Source: CAVRTJ01 sp964507185
GTDB taxonomy: Bacteria > Acidobacteriota > UBA4820 > DSQY01
DNA: 6,777 bases
NCBI GenBank assembly: GCA_964507185.1
Contig: CAZDOY010000089.1
Location: 1-6,777, forward strand
Reading direction: 5' to 3'
The notes below the pieces were generated by a model. It saw nothing but the letters and a program-made list of their open reading frames with translations. It did not search any database and was not told the origin of the DNA. Shown here in pieces: positions 1 to 6,659 of this stretch (position 1 is its first letter; each line of letters opens with the position of its first letter). A program made the position numbers and the translations under genes.

Positions 1-1866
1 GGATACGGCCCTTGCGATACCGTCGGTGCACAGGCCGAGTTCTTCCAGCAGGACCCGCCTCGGACCGTGGGCGATGAAGCGATCGGGGATGCCCATCCGG
101 GTGACCGGCACCTGAAGGCCCGCCGATTCCTTCCACTCGAGGACGGCGGATCCGAAACCGCCTTCCAGCACGCCCTCTTCGACGGTGAAGACGTGGGAGA
201 ACGCACCGAACCGCGCCGAAAGGTAGGCTTCGTCCATGGGCTTGACGAAGCGGCAGTTGACCACCTCGACGTTCAGCCCCCTCTTGGAGAGCTGTTCGGC
301 CGCCTTCAGGGCTTCGTCGACCATGGGGCCGACCGCCAGCAATGCCGCCGTGTCGCCGGGCCTCAACACCTCCCAGGAGCCTATCGGGACAGGCGCGGGG
401 GCGCCCTCGGGGTCGTAAAGGCCGGCGGCGCACTTTGGGTAGCGGATGGCGAAGGGTCCGTCTTCGTACTTCAGGGCCGTGGCCATGAGATTTCTCAGTT
501 CGTCACCGTTCCTGGGCGACGCCACCACCATGCCGGGAATGGGCCGCAGGTAGGCGATGTCCATGACGCCGTGGTGCGTGGGACCGTCTTCGCCCGCGAT
601 GCCGGCCCTGTCCATGCAGAAGATCACGGGAAGGTGTTGCAGCGCCGCGTCGTGGACGATGGGGTCGTAGGCGCGCTGGAGGAACGTCGAGTAGATGGCG
701 CACACGGGCCGGAGGCCCTGGGTCGCCATCCCGCACGCGAAGACGACGGCGTGTTCCTCTGCGATGCCCACGTCGAAGAACCTGTCTGGAAAGGCCTCCG
801 CGAAAGGAACGATGCCCGTTCCGGTCGGCATGGCGGCGGTGATTCCAACGACCCTTTCATCGGACCGGGCCAACTGGACGAGGCTGGCGCCGAAGACGTT
901 CTGAAAGACCGGCTTGCCGGGCGGAGAGGGGAGAATGCCCTCCTCGGGGCAGAACGGCTTGACGCCGTGGTAGCCCTCGGGAGAGGCTTCCGCCGGGGCG
1001 TATCCCTTGCCCTTCTGGGTGATGACGTGGAAGAGCACGGGGTATTCCATATCCTTGAGCTTCCTCAGATTGCGGACGAGTTCGAGCACGTCGTGGCCGT
1101 CGAGAGGACCGTAGTAGTCGAACCCCATCGCCTCGAAAATAGCACCCGGCGTCAGGATGCCCTTGGCCGCCTCCTCGATGCGGCGGGCCAGGTGGGTCAT
1201 GGGCTTGCCGTAGCGCGGGACCTTCTCGAGCCCGTCCTTCACGCGCCTGCGGAAGGACCGGTAGAGGTTCGTCTGCACAAAGTTGTTCAGGTAGCGGTGG
1301 ATGGCGCCCACGTTCGGTGATATGGACATCATGTTGTCGTTCAGGATGGCCAGGAAGGCCCCCTTGTGTTCGGCGCCCGCGTTGTTCAAGGCCTCGTAGC
1401 ACAGGCCTCCCGTGAGCGCCCCGTCGCCGAAAATGGCGGCTACCCTGTACTTCTCGCCCTTTATGTCCCGGGCCGAAGCCATGCCGTAGGCCGCCGAGAG
1501 GGCGGTGGACGCGTGTCCGGCGCCGTAAACGTCGTATTCGCTTTCCGTCCTCTTCAGAAAGCCCGACAGGCCGTCTTTCTGGCGGATGGTCTTCAGGGCC
1601 TCCCGCCTCCCCGTGAGGATCTTGTGTATGTAGGCCTGGTGCCCCACGTCCCACACGAGCTTGTCCTGGGGCGTGTCCATCACGTAATGGAGAGCGACCG
1701 TGAGTTCGACCACGCCCAGGCTGCTGGAAAAGTGACCTCCTACCCCCGAAACGACTTCAAGCAGGTAGTTTCGAAGTTCATCACAGACCTTGGGCAGGTC
1801 GTTTTCCGGAATCGCGCGCAAATCTTCCGGGGAATTTATCTTGTCGAGTAAAGGATAACGGGACAA
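1..1866 (-). CDS. dxs: 1-deoxy-D-xylulose-5-phosphate synthase, 3' end cut by window edge
   Basis: Cytoplasmic thiamine-diphosphate enzyme that condenses pyruvate with glyceraldehyde 3-phosphate to give DXP, the first step of the MEP isoprenoid pathway (DXP is also used for thiamine and pyridoxal). I translated the minus strand directly: 622 codons are open to the left edge without a stop. The family is about 620-640 residues, so only a short C-terminal piece is missing. Visible motifs: LLDKINSPEDLR at the N-terminus, H45 in GGHFSSSLG, DVGHQAY (H76), the ThDP/Mg site GDGALTGG (147-154) with NDN at 176-178, YGPLDGHD (near 253-260), DVGIAEEHA with catalytic Glu370, YSTFLQRAYDP (Y392, F395, R398), D427 and H431 in EDGPTHH, and R478. 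The TTG at 1866-1864 is chosen because AGGAGG lies 5 bases upstream and the protein then begins just before the conserved N-terminal motif. All key residues are intact. It is transcribed divergently from the HD-GYP gene. Identification is secure. Confidence 0.97.
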   Translation of the reverse strand, partial: MSRYPLLDKINSPEDLRAIPENDLPKVCDELRNYLLEVVSGVGGHFSSSLGVVELTVALHYVMDTPQDKLVWDVGHQAYIHKILTGRREALKTIRQKDGLSGFLKRTESEYDVYGAGHASTALSAAYGMASARDIKGEKYRVAAIFGDGALTGGLCYEALNNAGAEHKGAFLAILNDNMMSISPNVGAIHRYLNNFVQTNLYRSFRRRVKDGLEKVPRYGKPMTHLARRIEEAAKGILTPGAIFEAMGFDYYGPLDGHDVLELVRNLRKLKDMEYPVLFHVITQKGKGYAPAEASPEGYHGVKPFCPEEGILPSPPGKPVFQNVFGASLVQLARSDERVVGITAAMPTGTGIVPFAEAFPDRFFDVGIAEEHAVVFACGMATQGLRPVCAIYSTFLQRAYDPIVHDAALQHLPVIFCMDRAGIAGEDGPTHHGVMDIAYLRPIPGMVVASPRNGDELRNLMATALKYEDGPFAIRYPKCAAGLYDPEGAPAPVPIGSWEVLRPGDTAALLAVGPMVDEALKAAEQLSKRGLNVEVVNCRFVKPMDEAYLSARFGAFSHVFTVEEGVLEGGFGSAVLEWKESAGLQVPVTRMGIPDRFIAHGPRRVLLEELGLCTDGIARAVS

Positions 1867-1871
1867 CGAAC

Positions 1872-1877
1872 CCTCCT
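1872..1877 (-). promoter_or_regulatory. Ribosome binding site of dxs
   Basis: On the minus strand AGGAGG (inside GAGGAGGG) is followed by a 5-base spacer and TTG at 1866. This near-perfect Shine-Dalgarno sequence supports the non-ATG start of dxs. Confidence 0.75.
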
Positions 1878-1973
1878 CGGGAACAGACCGTATATTCGGC
1901 CCCCCCAAGGGCGGTGTCAAGTCATCAGCTCCCTGCACACCACGTACGCGGAACCTCTTTCACCCTCTGCATT

Positions 1974-1979
1974 AGTATA
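1974..1979 (-). promoter_or_regulatory. Possible -10 element for dxs
   Basis: On the minus strand TATACT (5 of 6 matches to TATAAT) sits about 108 bases upstream of the dxs start, in the only AT-rich patch of the divergent spacer (about 1970-2005). No convincing -35 hexamer is found 16-18 bases upstream, so this is a weak candidate. It would imply an untranslated leader of roughly 100 bases. I assign no promoter for the plus-strand HD-GYP gene from the same spacer. Confidence 0.3.
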
Positions 1980-2042
1980 CATCATATCGCCTGTCTTTAT
2001 TTTAAGGGCCGCAGACGGGGGGAGAGGCTTCGAGTGTGATCT

Positions 2043-2056
2043 CCGGCGGGCGCCGG
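2043..2056. repeat. Inverted repeat upstream of the HD-GYP gene
   Basis: CCGGCG and CGCCGG are separated by GG, forming a perfect 6-bp dyad about 50 bases before the HD-GYP start. It could be an operator or a small leader hairpin. No T-run follows on the plus strand, so it is not a typical intrinsic terminator. In such GC-rich DNA a chance dyad is possible. Confidence 0.3.
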
Positions 2057-2096
2057 CCGTAGCAGCTTTGAAAACGGATTGTGGTAAAGTGAAGTC

Positions 2097-2102
2097 AGGA
2101 GG
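2097..2102 (+). promoter_or_regulatory. Ribosome binding site that decides the HD-GYP start
   Basis: AGGAGG followed by a 4-base spacer and GTG at 2107. In-frame alternatives at TTG 2068 and GTG 2089 lack a comparable site, so I start the protein at 2107. The spacer is slightly short. Confidence 0.6.
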
Positions 2103-2106
2103 CGCC

Positions 2107-3885
2107 GTGGTCCAGGGAGAACAAGGGAAACCCCCGCGGCAAATAGGCATCTTCTGGATGCTGTCCGTACTCTTGGTCCTTCTTGTCGTGATCCCCCTGG
2201 TGTCCTATTCCTGGCGGAGCATCTCGGCGAGCAAGGATTACATCGAGGAGTCCCTGCGGGAGCGCCAGCTCAAGGCCGCCATTCCGGCGGCGGCCCACAT
2301 CGCTAATCTCATGGACGAGTATCGGCAGCGTCTCAAGGACCTCGCGGCCACCTTCGAGGTCTTCTCCAACGACTCCAACTACAAGGACAATTACGAGAAC
2401 CTCCTTCAGAGAGGAATTCTCAGCCGCTATCTGTCGGATGACACGTTGCTCCTGGTCTACCGGGACAAGGACGGGGGGCAGTTCGCGGCGCCGTGGCGCG
2501 GCCTCCAGTCGAAGGAAGAGGCCCAGCTCACCTCCTTCGTGGCGCCCTGGGGCATGCAGGCGCTTAAGGGAGGCACGATAAAGACCTCGGAGGTCTTCTT
2601 CATCAAGCTCGCCGCCCTGCAGGGACTCGCCGAACCGGCGATCGCCATCTCGGTGCCCATCGAATCGGGTGGAGGGAGCGTGTCGTCCATTACGGCGGTC
2701 TTCATGCTCCAGGGCGTGCAGGACAGCCTCAAGGAGTACGGCCGCGAATTCACCATGTTCGTGACGGACGGCAAGGGGCACCTGGTCTTTCACACCGAAG
2801 CGGCCTACCAGGGCAAGGCCATAAACCTGGCGCAGGATCCCATCGTTCACAGGATCCTCGCTTCGGGGATCTTCCCCACGAGCCCGGTCAACTACAACGT
2901 CACGAAGGCGGTCCAGGGGAAGGCGCGGACCTACCTCGTAACCTGCGCGCCCGTTTCGAGCTACGGGTGGCTGCTCTTTTCCGAGGTGGACCGGCAGAAA
3001 TACTACGCGCCCATCGTGCAGCTCAAGGAACAATCGACCCTGTGGGTCGTGCTCTCCATACTGGGTGCCCTCGTCATAGGCCTCCTGCTCGCGCGCCTTA
3101 TTACGCACCCCATTTCCACGCTGGCGGACGTGAGCCGGGACCTGGCAAAAGGCAATTTCTCGCGAAGAGCCGACGTGAAGAGCAAGAACGAGATCGGAGA
3201 ACTGGCGCGCGCCTTCAACGCCATGGCGGACGACATCCAGGACTACATCCGGCGGGTAGAGGCCGCCGCGGAAGAGACGAAGCAGCTCTTCATGGATTCC
3301 ATCCGCGCCATAGCCAACGCCCTGGACGCCAAAGATCCGTACACCCGCGGCCATTCCGAGCGGGTCTCGGCCTACTCCATGATCATCGGCAGGTCCTACG
3401 GGCTCGGCGAGCGCGAGATGCGTATCATAGAGATTTCCTCGCTGCTTCACGACGTGGGAAAGATCGGCATCGAGGACAGGATCCTGAGGAAGCCGGGCGC
3501 CCTGACCAAGGAAGAGTTCGACGTCATGAAGACCCATCCCCCGAAGGGCGCGGCCATACTGGGATCCATCCCGCAGATGCGGGAGATCATTCCGGGGATC
3601 CGGCATCACCACGAGAAATGGTCAGGTGGGGGATATCCCGATAACCTGAAGGGGGAGAAGATCCCTCTCATCGCCAGGATTATCGGCGTGGCCGACGCCT
3701 TCGACGCCATGACGACGAACCGGCCCTACCAGAAGGCTATGAGCTTCGACCAAGCGGCCAGTCGCATCAACGAACTCAAGGTCACCGTCTACGACACGAG
3801 GGTGGTCGAGGCCTTCAACCGGGCCTTCCAGAAGGGAACCTTCCTGTCGGTTCAGGACGCGGTCCCGCAGGCCCGTCCCGCCTGA
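2107..3885 (+). CDS. Membrane-bound Cache-HAMP-HD-GYP protein, predicted c-di-GMP phosphodiesterase
   Basis: Predicted 592-residue inner-membrane sensor enzyme; HD-GYP domains hydrolyse cyclic-di-GMP in the cytoplasm. Order of parts: short cytoplasmic N-terminus, membrane segment about 13-34, a periplasmic region of about 275 residues resembling a double Cache sensor (TDGKGHLVFH at 220-229 and YGWLLFSEVD at 286-295 are typical of the membrane-proximal half), a second membrane segment about 312-332, HAMP about 329-382 (THPIS, then NEIGELARAFNAM), a short helical linker and the HD-GYP domain from about 394. Expected metal and catalytic positions are present: H416 in RGHSERV, H448-D449 in LLHDVGKIGI with K452, H477, H501-H502-E503, and D530 in GVADAFDAMT. 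The signature reads HHEKWSGGGYP, with Ser506 where Asp is usual; the GYP itself is intact. Likely active, with the ligand of the Cache part unknown. It is divergent from dxs and convergent with the GTPase-kinase gene. An N-terminus 13 residues longer (TTG 2068) is less likely. Confidence 0.9.
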   Translation: MVQGEQGKPPRQIGIFWMLSVLLVLLVVIPLVSYSWRSISASKDYIEESLRERQLKAAIPAAAHIANLMDEYRQRLKDLAATFEVFSNDSNYKDNYENLLQRGILSRYLSDDTLLLVYRDKDGGQFAAPWRGLQSKEEAQLTSFVAPWGMQALKGGTIKTSEVFFIKLAALQGLAEPAIAISVPIESGGGSVSSITAVFMLQGVQDSLKEYGREFTMFVTDGKGHLVFHTEAAYQGKAINLAQDPIVHRILASGIFPTSPVNYNVTKAVQGKARTYLVTCAPVSSYGWLLFSEVDRQKYYAPIVQLKEQSTLWVVLSILGALVIGLLLARLITHPISTLADVSRDLAKGNFSRRADVKSKNEIGELARAFNAMADDIQDYIRRVEAAAEETKQLFMDSIRAIANALDAKDPYTRGHSERVSAYSMIIGRSYGLGEREMRIIEISSLLHDVGKIGIEDRILRKPGALTKEEFDVMKTHPPKGAAILGSIPQMREIIPGIRHHHEKWSGGGYPDNLKGEKIPLIARIIGVADAFDAMTTNRPYQKAMSFDQAASRINELKVTVYDTRVVEAFNRAFQKGTFLSVQDAVPQARPA

Positions 3886-3912
3886 CGGCGATTCCTGCCC
3901 CCCCGTAATCGA

Positions 3913-3934
3913 GTGAATAGTGATCAAGTGATCC
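3913..3934. repeat. Short degenerate tandem of GTGA units
   Basis: Three consecutive units GTGAATA, GTGATCAA and GTGATCC form an imperfect 7-8 base tandem just after the HD-GYP gene. It could be a remnant of replication slippage. Function unknown. Confidence 0.4.
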
Positions 3935-3949
3935 GGCGCTTGAAGCGCC
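3935..3949. terminator. Dyad GGCGCTT-G-AAGCGCC, possible terminator hairpin
   Basis: A perfect 7-bp dyad around one central base lies about 50 bases past the HD-GYP stop. As RNA it can form 6 bp (GGCGCU/AGCGCC) with a UGA loop. The following bases (TGTTGGTC) are only weakly T-rich, so intrinsic termination is a guess from position between convergent genes. Confidence 0.35.
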
Positions 3950-3969
3950 TGTTGGTCGAGTTGCCGGCA

Positions 3970-4071
3970 GGTCTTGGAAGGGACTGGGAGTGGGGGAGCA
4001 GCGCAATTAGGTGAGTAACACACTTGCCGGTCTTCGAAGGCCGGCCTCGAGCCGTTCCAGGTCTTTCAAGT
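3970..4071. repeat. Three copies of a GGTCTTnnAAG element
   Basis: GGTCTTGGAAGG (3970-3981), GGTCTTCGAAGG (4029-4040) and GGTCTTTCAAGT (4060-4071) share GGTCTTnnAAG. The first two are also preceded by TTGCCGG. Spacings of 59 and 31 bases are irregular. Each is itself roughly dyad-symmetric, so they could be protein sites or decayed duplications; no function is visible. Confidence 0.35.
4026..4045. terminator. 20-base dyad, possible bidirectional terminator hairpin
   Basis: GCCGGTC and GGCCGGC flank TTCGAA. On the plus strand the stem is 7 bp with one G-U pair, extendable by one U-A pair around a UCGA loop. It lies 66 bases past the GTPase-kinase stop and 140 bases past the HD-GYP stop. No T-run follows on either strand, so Rho-independent action is uncertain. 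It is the most stable-looking hairpin in the spacer by eye. Confidence 0.4.
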
Positions 4072-4087
4072 CCGAAATCCGAAATCC
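4071..4087. repeat. TCCGAAA tandem
   Basis: Two exact 7-base units, TCCGAAA TCCGAAA, then TCC. It sits just beyond the 3' end of the GTPase-kinase gene. Such AAATCCG-type tandems are a slippage-prone simple repeat; no role is evident. Confidence 0.45.
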
Positions 4088-4110
4088 CAACTCCCCAATC
4101 TCCGCATACC

Positions 4111-6213
4111 TCAGCCTTGCGCGGTGCGGGCCTGGGTCCCTTTTTCGACTTTCGGCAGTTCGATGAGCACGTTGCTTCCGGGTTCCATGTTCTCGATGGC
4201 GATTCCGCCCCCGTACTTGCTCAGAATTTCTCTTACGAGGAAGAGGCCCATGCCCAGGCCCGGAGACTTGTAGCTCGGCACGGACGGATTGCCCGACTCC
4301 ACGGGTTCGAGCAGGCGCTCGCGCTGGTCTTTGGGAAAGCCCGGCCCGTAGTCGCGAACGGCGAAAATGACCTTTTTGTGATCGTGCAGAAGATAGACCT
4401 TTATCTTTACGCCCTCCGGAGAGAACTTCACGGCGTTGTCAATGATCTGGCGGAATAGGATACCCGCATCCTCGTTGTTCATGTCGAAGTGGAGGACGTC
4501 CTTTTCGCTTTGAACCTGGATCTTGAGGTGGCGTTCGTCGGCCCGGGGCGACAGGATCTGCAGCACGCCGTTTAATGCGGCCACAAGGTCGCACGACTCT
4601 CCCCGCGGCGGTTCCTTGATCTTCGTGTAGGCGAGGAGATCGTTGATCAAAGCTTCGAGGTGGACGGACTCCTCGCACACGATGTCCAGGTACTCGTCCG
4701 CGTTTTTCTCGCGCTGGTCCGGATAACGCCTCAAGAGGTCGGCGTAGGAGCGGATGTTCGTGAGGGGGGTCTTCATCTCGTGGGAGACGTTGTTGAGAAA
4801 GGCGCGCTTGAGCTGGTCCAGGTCCTTCAGCTTCTCGAGGGCTTCCTGCAGGTCCGCCGTTCTTTCAAGGACCTTGACCTCCAGGCGTTCGTTGGCGATG
4901 GCGAGGTCCTGTAGCAGCTGGAGGGCCTGAAGGCGCGGTGACACGATCTGGTCGAGCAGAGAAAAGAACCTGTCGTCTTCCTTGGTGAAGGCCTTACCTG
5001 CGGGGCTGTAAAAAATAAAGAATCCTACGGGTTTCCCGGGAGGCCCGAAAGGCATGGCCTGGGCTTCGCCCACGTCGGGCACGGGCGTCGCCTTTAGCTG
5101 CTGAAGACGTTCCTCAAGGCGGTCCAGGCGGGTGCGCTCGCCCCTCTGGAGAAGGCCCAGTGCGAGATTCCCTGCGCCTGGGGCGTCGACCTTCCAGAGG
5201 GGGTCTTCGTCGCAACCGTGTGAGGCGATGGGTGCAGGTCCCGAAGCGTCGTTGCGGAAGACCGTCATCTTCCAGGCAGGCCGGGCCTCCGCCAGTTGCG
5301 CTCCGACGAGTCTCAGGGCGGTATCGGTCGAATCGGCGCCGGCCAGGCCCCGGCCGACGTTGTACAGGAGGGTCATCTCTTCGAGCCGGGCCTGGTACAT
5401 CTGGCTGAGGTGGTGGGCCTCCTGGTACTGCTCGGCCAGCTGGCTGCTGGATTCCAGGGCTGCGATGAGCTGTTCCTCATCGCTTAAACCCTCAGGAGGA
5501 TGCAGCGGCTGGTCGGGCTTCGGCTCGGACTCCGGAGGTCTGGCCCTCTTTCTGCCGTAAAAAGGCTCGAAGATATCGTTCACGCCCTGGGCGATCTGTT
5601 CCGGCGTCACGCCCCTTTCGGTGAGTTTGAACTTCTTTATGAACAGTCCCAGGCTGAGCTGGAGACAGTTCACAAAGGTCTCCACGACGCCTTCTCCCGT
5701 GAGCGCGCAGGCTTTGGTGACGTGTTCGGATTCGACCTTCATGGCCTCAAGGACGGCCTCGCCGGATAGCGCTTCGGGGAGGTCCTGCTTGTTGCACTGG
5801 ACCACGACGGGGATCTGGGCCAGATCCATCTTGTTGGCGATGAGGTTGGCCTTCATGTTCTCCCAGGCGATGTAATCTTCCTTCGCTCTCTCTGGTTGGG
5901 AGTCGGCGACGAACACGATGGCGTCCGCTCCCGAAAGCACGACCTTCCTGGTGGTGTTGTAGTGGACCTGCCCCGGTACGGTATAGACCTGGAATCTTAT
6001 GTGGTAGCCCTGGACTTCCCCCAGGTCGAAGGGCAGGAAGTCGAAAAAGAGCGTCCTGTCCTCGGCCGTTTTGAGAGAAACCAGTTCCGTCTTGCCCTCT
6101 GGATCGGTGATTTCGTGAAGCGCCTCCAGGTTCGTGGTCTTTCCGCCGAGAGCCGGACCGTAGTAGACGACTTTGAACTGGATTTCTCTCTGGGCGTGGC
6201 GGAACTGGACCAT
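4111..6213 (-). CDS. MglA-type Ras-like GTPase fused to GAF-like domain and histidine kinase
   Basis: A 700-residue soluble protein joining a small GTPase to a two-component kinase. Residues 1-198 align end to end with MglA, the Myxococcus polarity GTPase of about 195 residues: P-loop GPALGGKT (19-26), switch I DRTLFFDFLPF (R53, T54), TVPGQ (78-82, Gln82), FVADSQ (101-106), NKQD (141-144) and ALTGEG (170-175). Residues 199-280 are a proline/charge-rich linker then a helix; about 281-434 is GAF-like (hydrophobic GFFIFYSP strand near 397-404, then FTKEDDRFFSLLDQI); about 435-472 is a coiled coil. HisKA follows with His478 in SHEMKTPLTN; the HExxT pattern (E479, T482) suggests phosphatase activity as well. 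HATPase boxes are intact: N593, DYGPG 621-625, GLGMG 652-656. No membrane segment or signal peptide is seen, so it is cytoplasmic. Start ATG follows the receiver stop by one base, with GAGGG 9 bases upstream (6223-6227). Domains are clear; the biological role is inferred. Confidence 0.93.
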   Translation of the reverse strand: MVQFRHAQREIQFKVVYYGPALGGKTTNLEALHEITDPEGKTELVSLKTAEDRTLFFDFLPFDLGEVQGYHIRFQVYTVPGQVHYNTTRKVVLSGADAIVFVADSQPERAKEDYIAWENMKANLIANKMDLAQIPVVVQCNKQDLPEALSGEAVLEAMKVESEHVTKACALTGEGVVETFVNCLQLSLGLFIKKFKLTERGVTPEQIAQGVNDIFEPFYGRKRARPPESEPKPDQPLHPPEGLSDEEQLIAALESSSQLAEQYQEAHHLSQMYQARLEEMTLLYNVGRGLAGADSTDTALRLVGAQLAEARPAWKMTVFRNDASGPAPIASHGCDEDPLWKVDAPGAGNLALGLLQRGERTRLDRLEERLQQLKATPVPDVGEAQAMPFGPPGKPVGFFIFYSPAGKAFTKEDDRFFSLLDQIVSPRLQALQLLQDLAIANERLEVKVLERTADLQEALEKLKDLDQLKRAFLNNVSHEMKTPLTNIRSYADLLRRYPDQREKNADEYLDIVCEESVHLEALINDLLAYTKIKEPPRGESCDLVAALNGVLQILSPRADERHLKIQVQSEKDVLHFDMNNEDAGILFRQIIDNAVKFSPEGVKIKVYLLHDHKKVIFAVRDYGPGFPKDQRERLLEPVESGNPSVPSYKSPGLGMGLFLVREILSKYGGGIAIENMEPGSNVLIELPKVEKGTQARTAQG

Positions 6214-6214
6214 A

Positions 6215-6571
6215 TCAGGCTTCCCTCACTTTCCTCAGGAGGATGTCGGGAGAGAGCGGCTTTGTCAGCACGCCCATCGCTCCCAGGTCGAGGGCCCTTG
6301 CGGACAGGTCCTCCTCGTCGCTCCCGGTCACCAGGTACACCTTGGGCCTGTGGGCCGGACCTCCCGGGGCAAACAAGAGCTGGAGGACGGTCAGGCCGTC
6401 CGCGTCGGGCAGATTCAGGTCGAGGAAGCACACGTCGACCGGGTTCTCGTTGAGGGCGATGAGGGCCTCGGAGGCAGTGGACGCCTCCAGGCACACGATG
6501 CTCTCGGACTCCAAGACCGCCCTCACCATCTTGCGGATCAGGGTGTTGTCATCCACGACGAGGACTTGCAC
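6215..6571 (-). CDS. Stand-alone receiver-domain response regulator
   Basis: A 118-residue CheY-like phosphoacceptor with no output domain. It has the acidic pair D7-D8 in VLVVDDN, phosphorylated Asp51 in FLDLNLPDADG, Thr82 in YLVTGSD, and Lys104-Pro105 in LTKPL, the complete receiver set. It ends at the end of the domain, so signal output must go through protein contact or onward phosphotransfer. GTG at 6571 is chosen because GGAG (6578-6581) lies 6 bases upstream and the protein then begins exactly at the first beta strand; the frame is open much further upstream, but that part looks like noise and spans the promoter. An in-frame GTG at 6583 would add four residues. The stop is separated by one base from the ATG of the GTPase-kinase gene, so the two are co-transcribed and probably translationally coupled. 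Most likely partner: His478 of that kinase. Confidence 0.93.
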   Translation of the reverse strand: MQVLVVDDNTLIRKMVRAVLESESIVCLEASTASEALIALNENPVDVCFLDLNLPDADGLTVLQLLFAPGGPAHRPKVYLVTGSDEEDLSARALDLGAMGVLTKPLSPDILLRKVREA

Positions 6572-6577
6572 GGCACT

Positions 6578-6581
6578 CTCC
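6578..6581 (-). promoter_or_regulatory. Ribosome binding site of the receiver gene
   Basis: GGAG on the minus strand, 6 bases before GTG 6571, supports the short 118-residue start over longer in-frame versions. Confidence 0.55.
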
Positions 6582-6629
6582 ACAGACGCCTGACGGCGGA
6601 CTTTATTCTTAGCCTTTACTCGTCTGTAA

Positions 6630-6659
6630 ATTATACACGCCGCAGCGCGTTTCCTGCAA
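6630..6659 (-). promoter_or_regulatory. Probable sigma-70-type promoter of the receiver/GTPase-kinase operon
   Basis: On the minus strand a perfect TATAAT (6635-6630) is preceded after 18 bases by TTGCAG (6659-6654), a weak -35 that keeps only the TTG. Transcription would begin near 6623, giving a leader of about 50 bases before GTG 6571. The AT-rich patch stands out from its GC-rich surroundings. This argues that the operon begins with the receiver gene and does not depend only on read-through from the right. Confidence 0.6.

Larger units (their letters stand above)
3886..4110. other. Convergent intergenic spacer with dyads and short degenerate repeats
   Basis: This 225-bp spacer lies between the stops of two convergent genes. 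Open frames here do not resemble proteins. It holds GTGA-based near repeats, two dyads, three GGTCTT-type elements and a TCCGAAA tandem, each listed separately. No hairpin followed by a clear T-run is present on either strand, so the transcription stop for the two genes is not obvious. Confidence 0.6.

Noticed and set aside
67..1320. Plus-strand open frame of 417 codons opposite dxs
   Set aside because: The minus strand encodes DXS with every catalytic motif intact; the plus frame is rich in Arg, Gly, Val and His with no recognisable domain, as expected for the antisense of a GC-rich gene.
857..1654. Minus-strand 265-codon frame inside dxs
   Set aside because: It is an alternate frame of the same strand as dxs, with arginine/proline-rich low-complexity content and no family resemblance.
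2068..2106. TTG 2068 as the HD-GYP start
   Set aside because: It has no upstream Shine-Dalgarno sequence, whereas GTG 2107 follows AGGAGG directly.
1917..2150. Small 77-codon minus-strand frame in the divergent spacer
   Set aside because: It overlaps the start of the HD-GYP gene, lacks a good ribosome binding site and shows no recognisable sequence; it would also cover the candidate dxs -10 element.
2095..3612. Minus-strand open frame of 505 codons opposite the HD-GYP gene
   Set aside because: It is antisense to clear Cache, HAMP and HD-GYP domains, has no motif of its own, and extends past the true gene's ribosome binding site.
3622..4023. Minus-strand 133-codon frame across the HD-GYP 3' end and spacer
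   Set aside because: Most of it is antisense to the HD-GYP domain and the rest has no protein-like character.
3886..4110. CRISPR array or mobile-element ends
   Set aside because: The repeats are 7-12 bases, degenerate and irregularly spaced; there are no long direct repeats, no transposase and no matching terminal inverted repeats.
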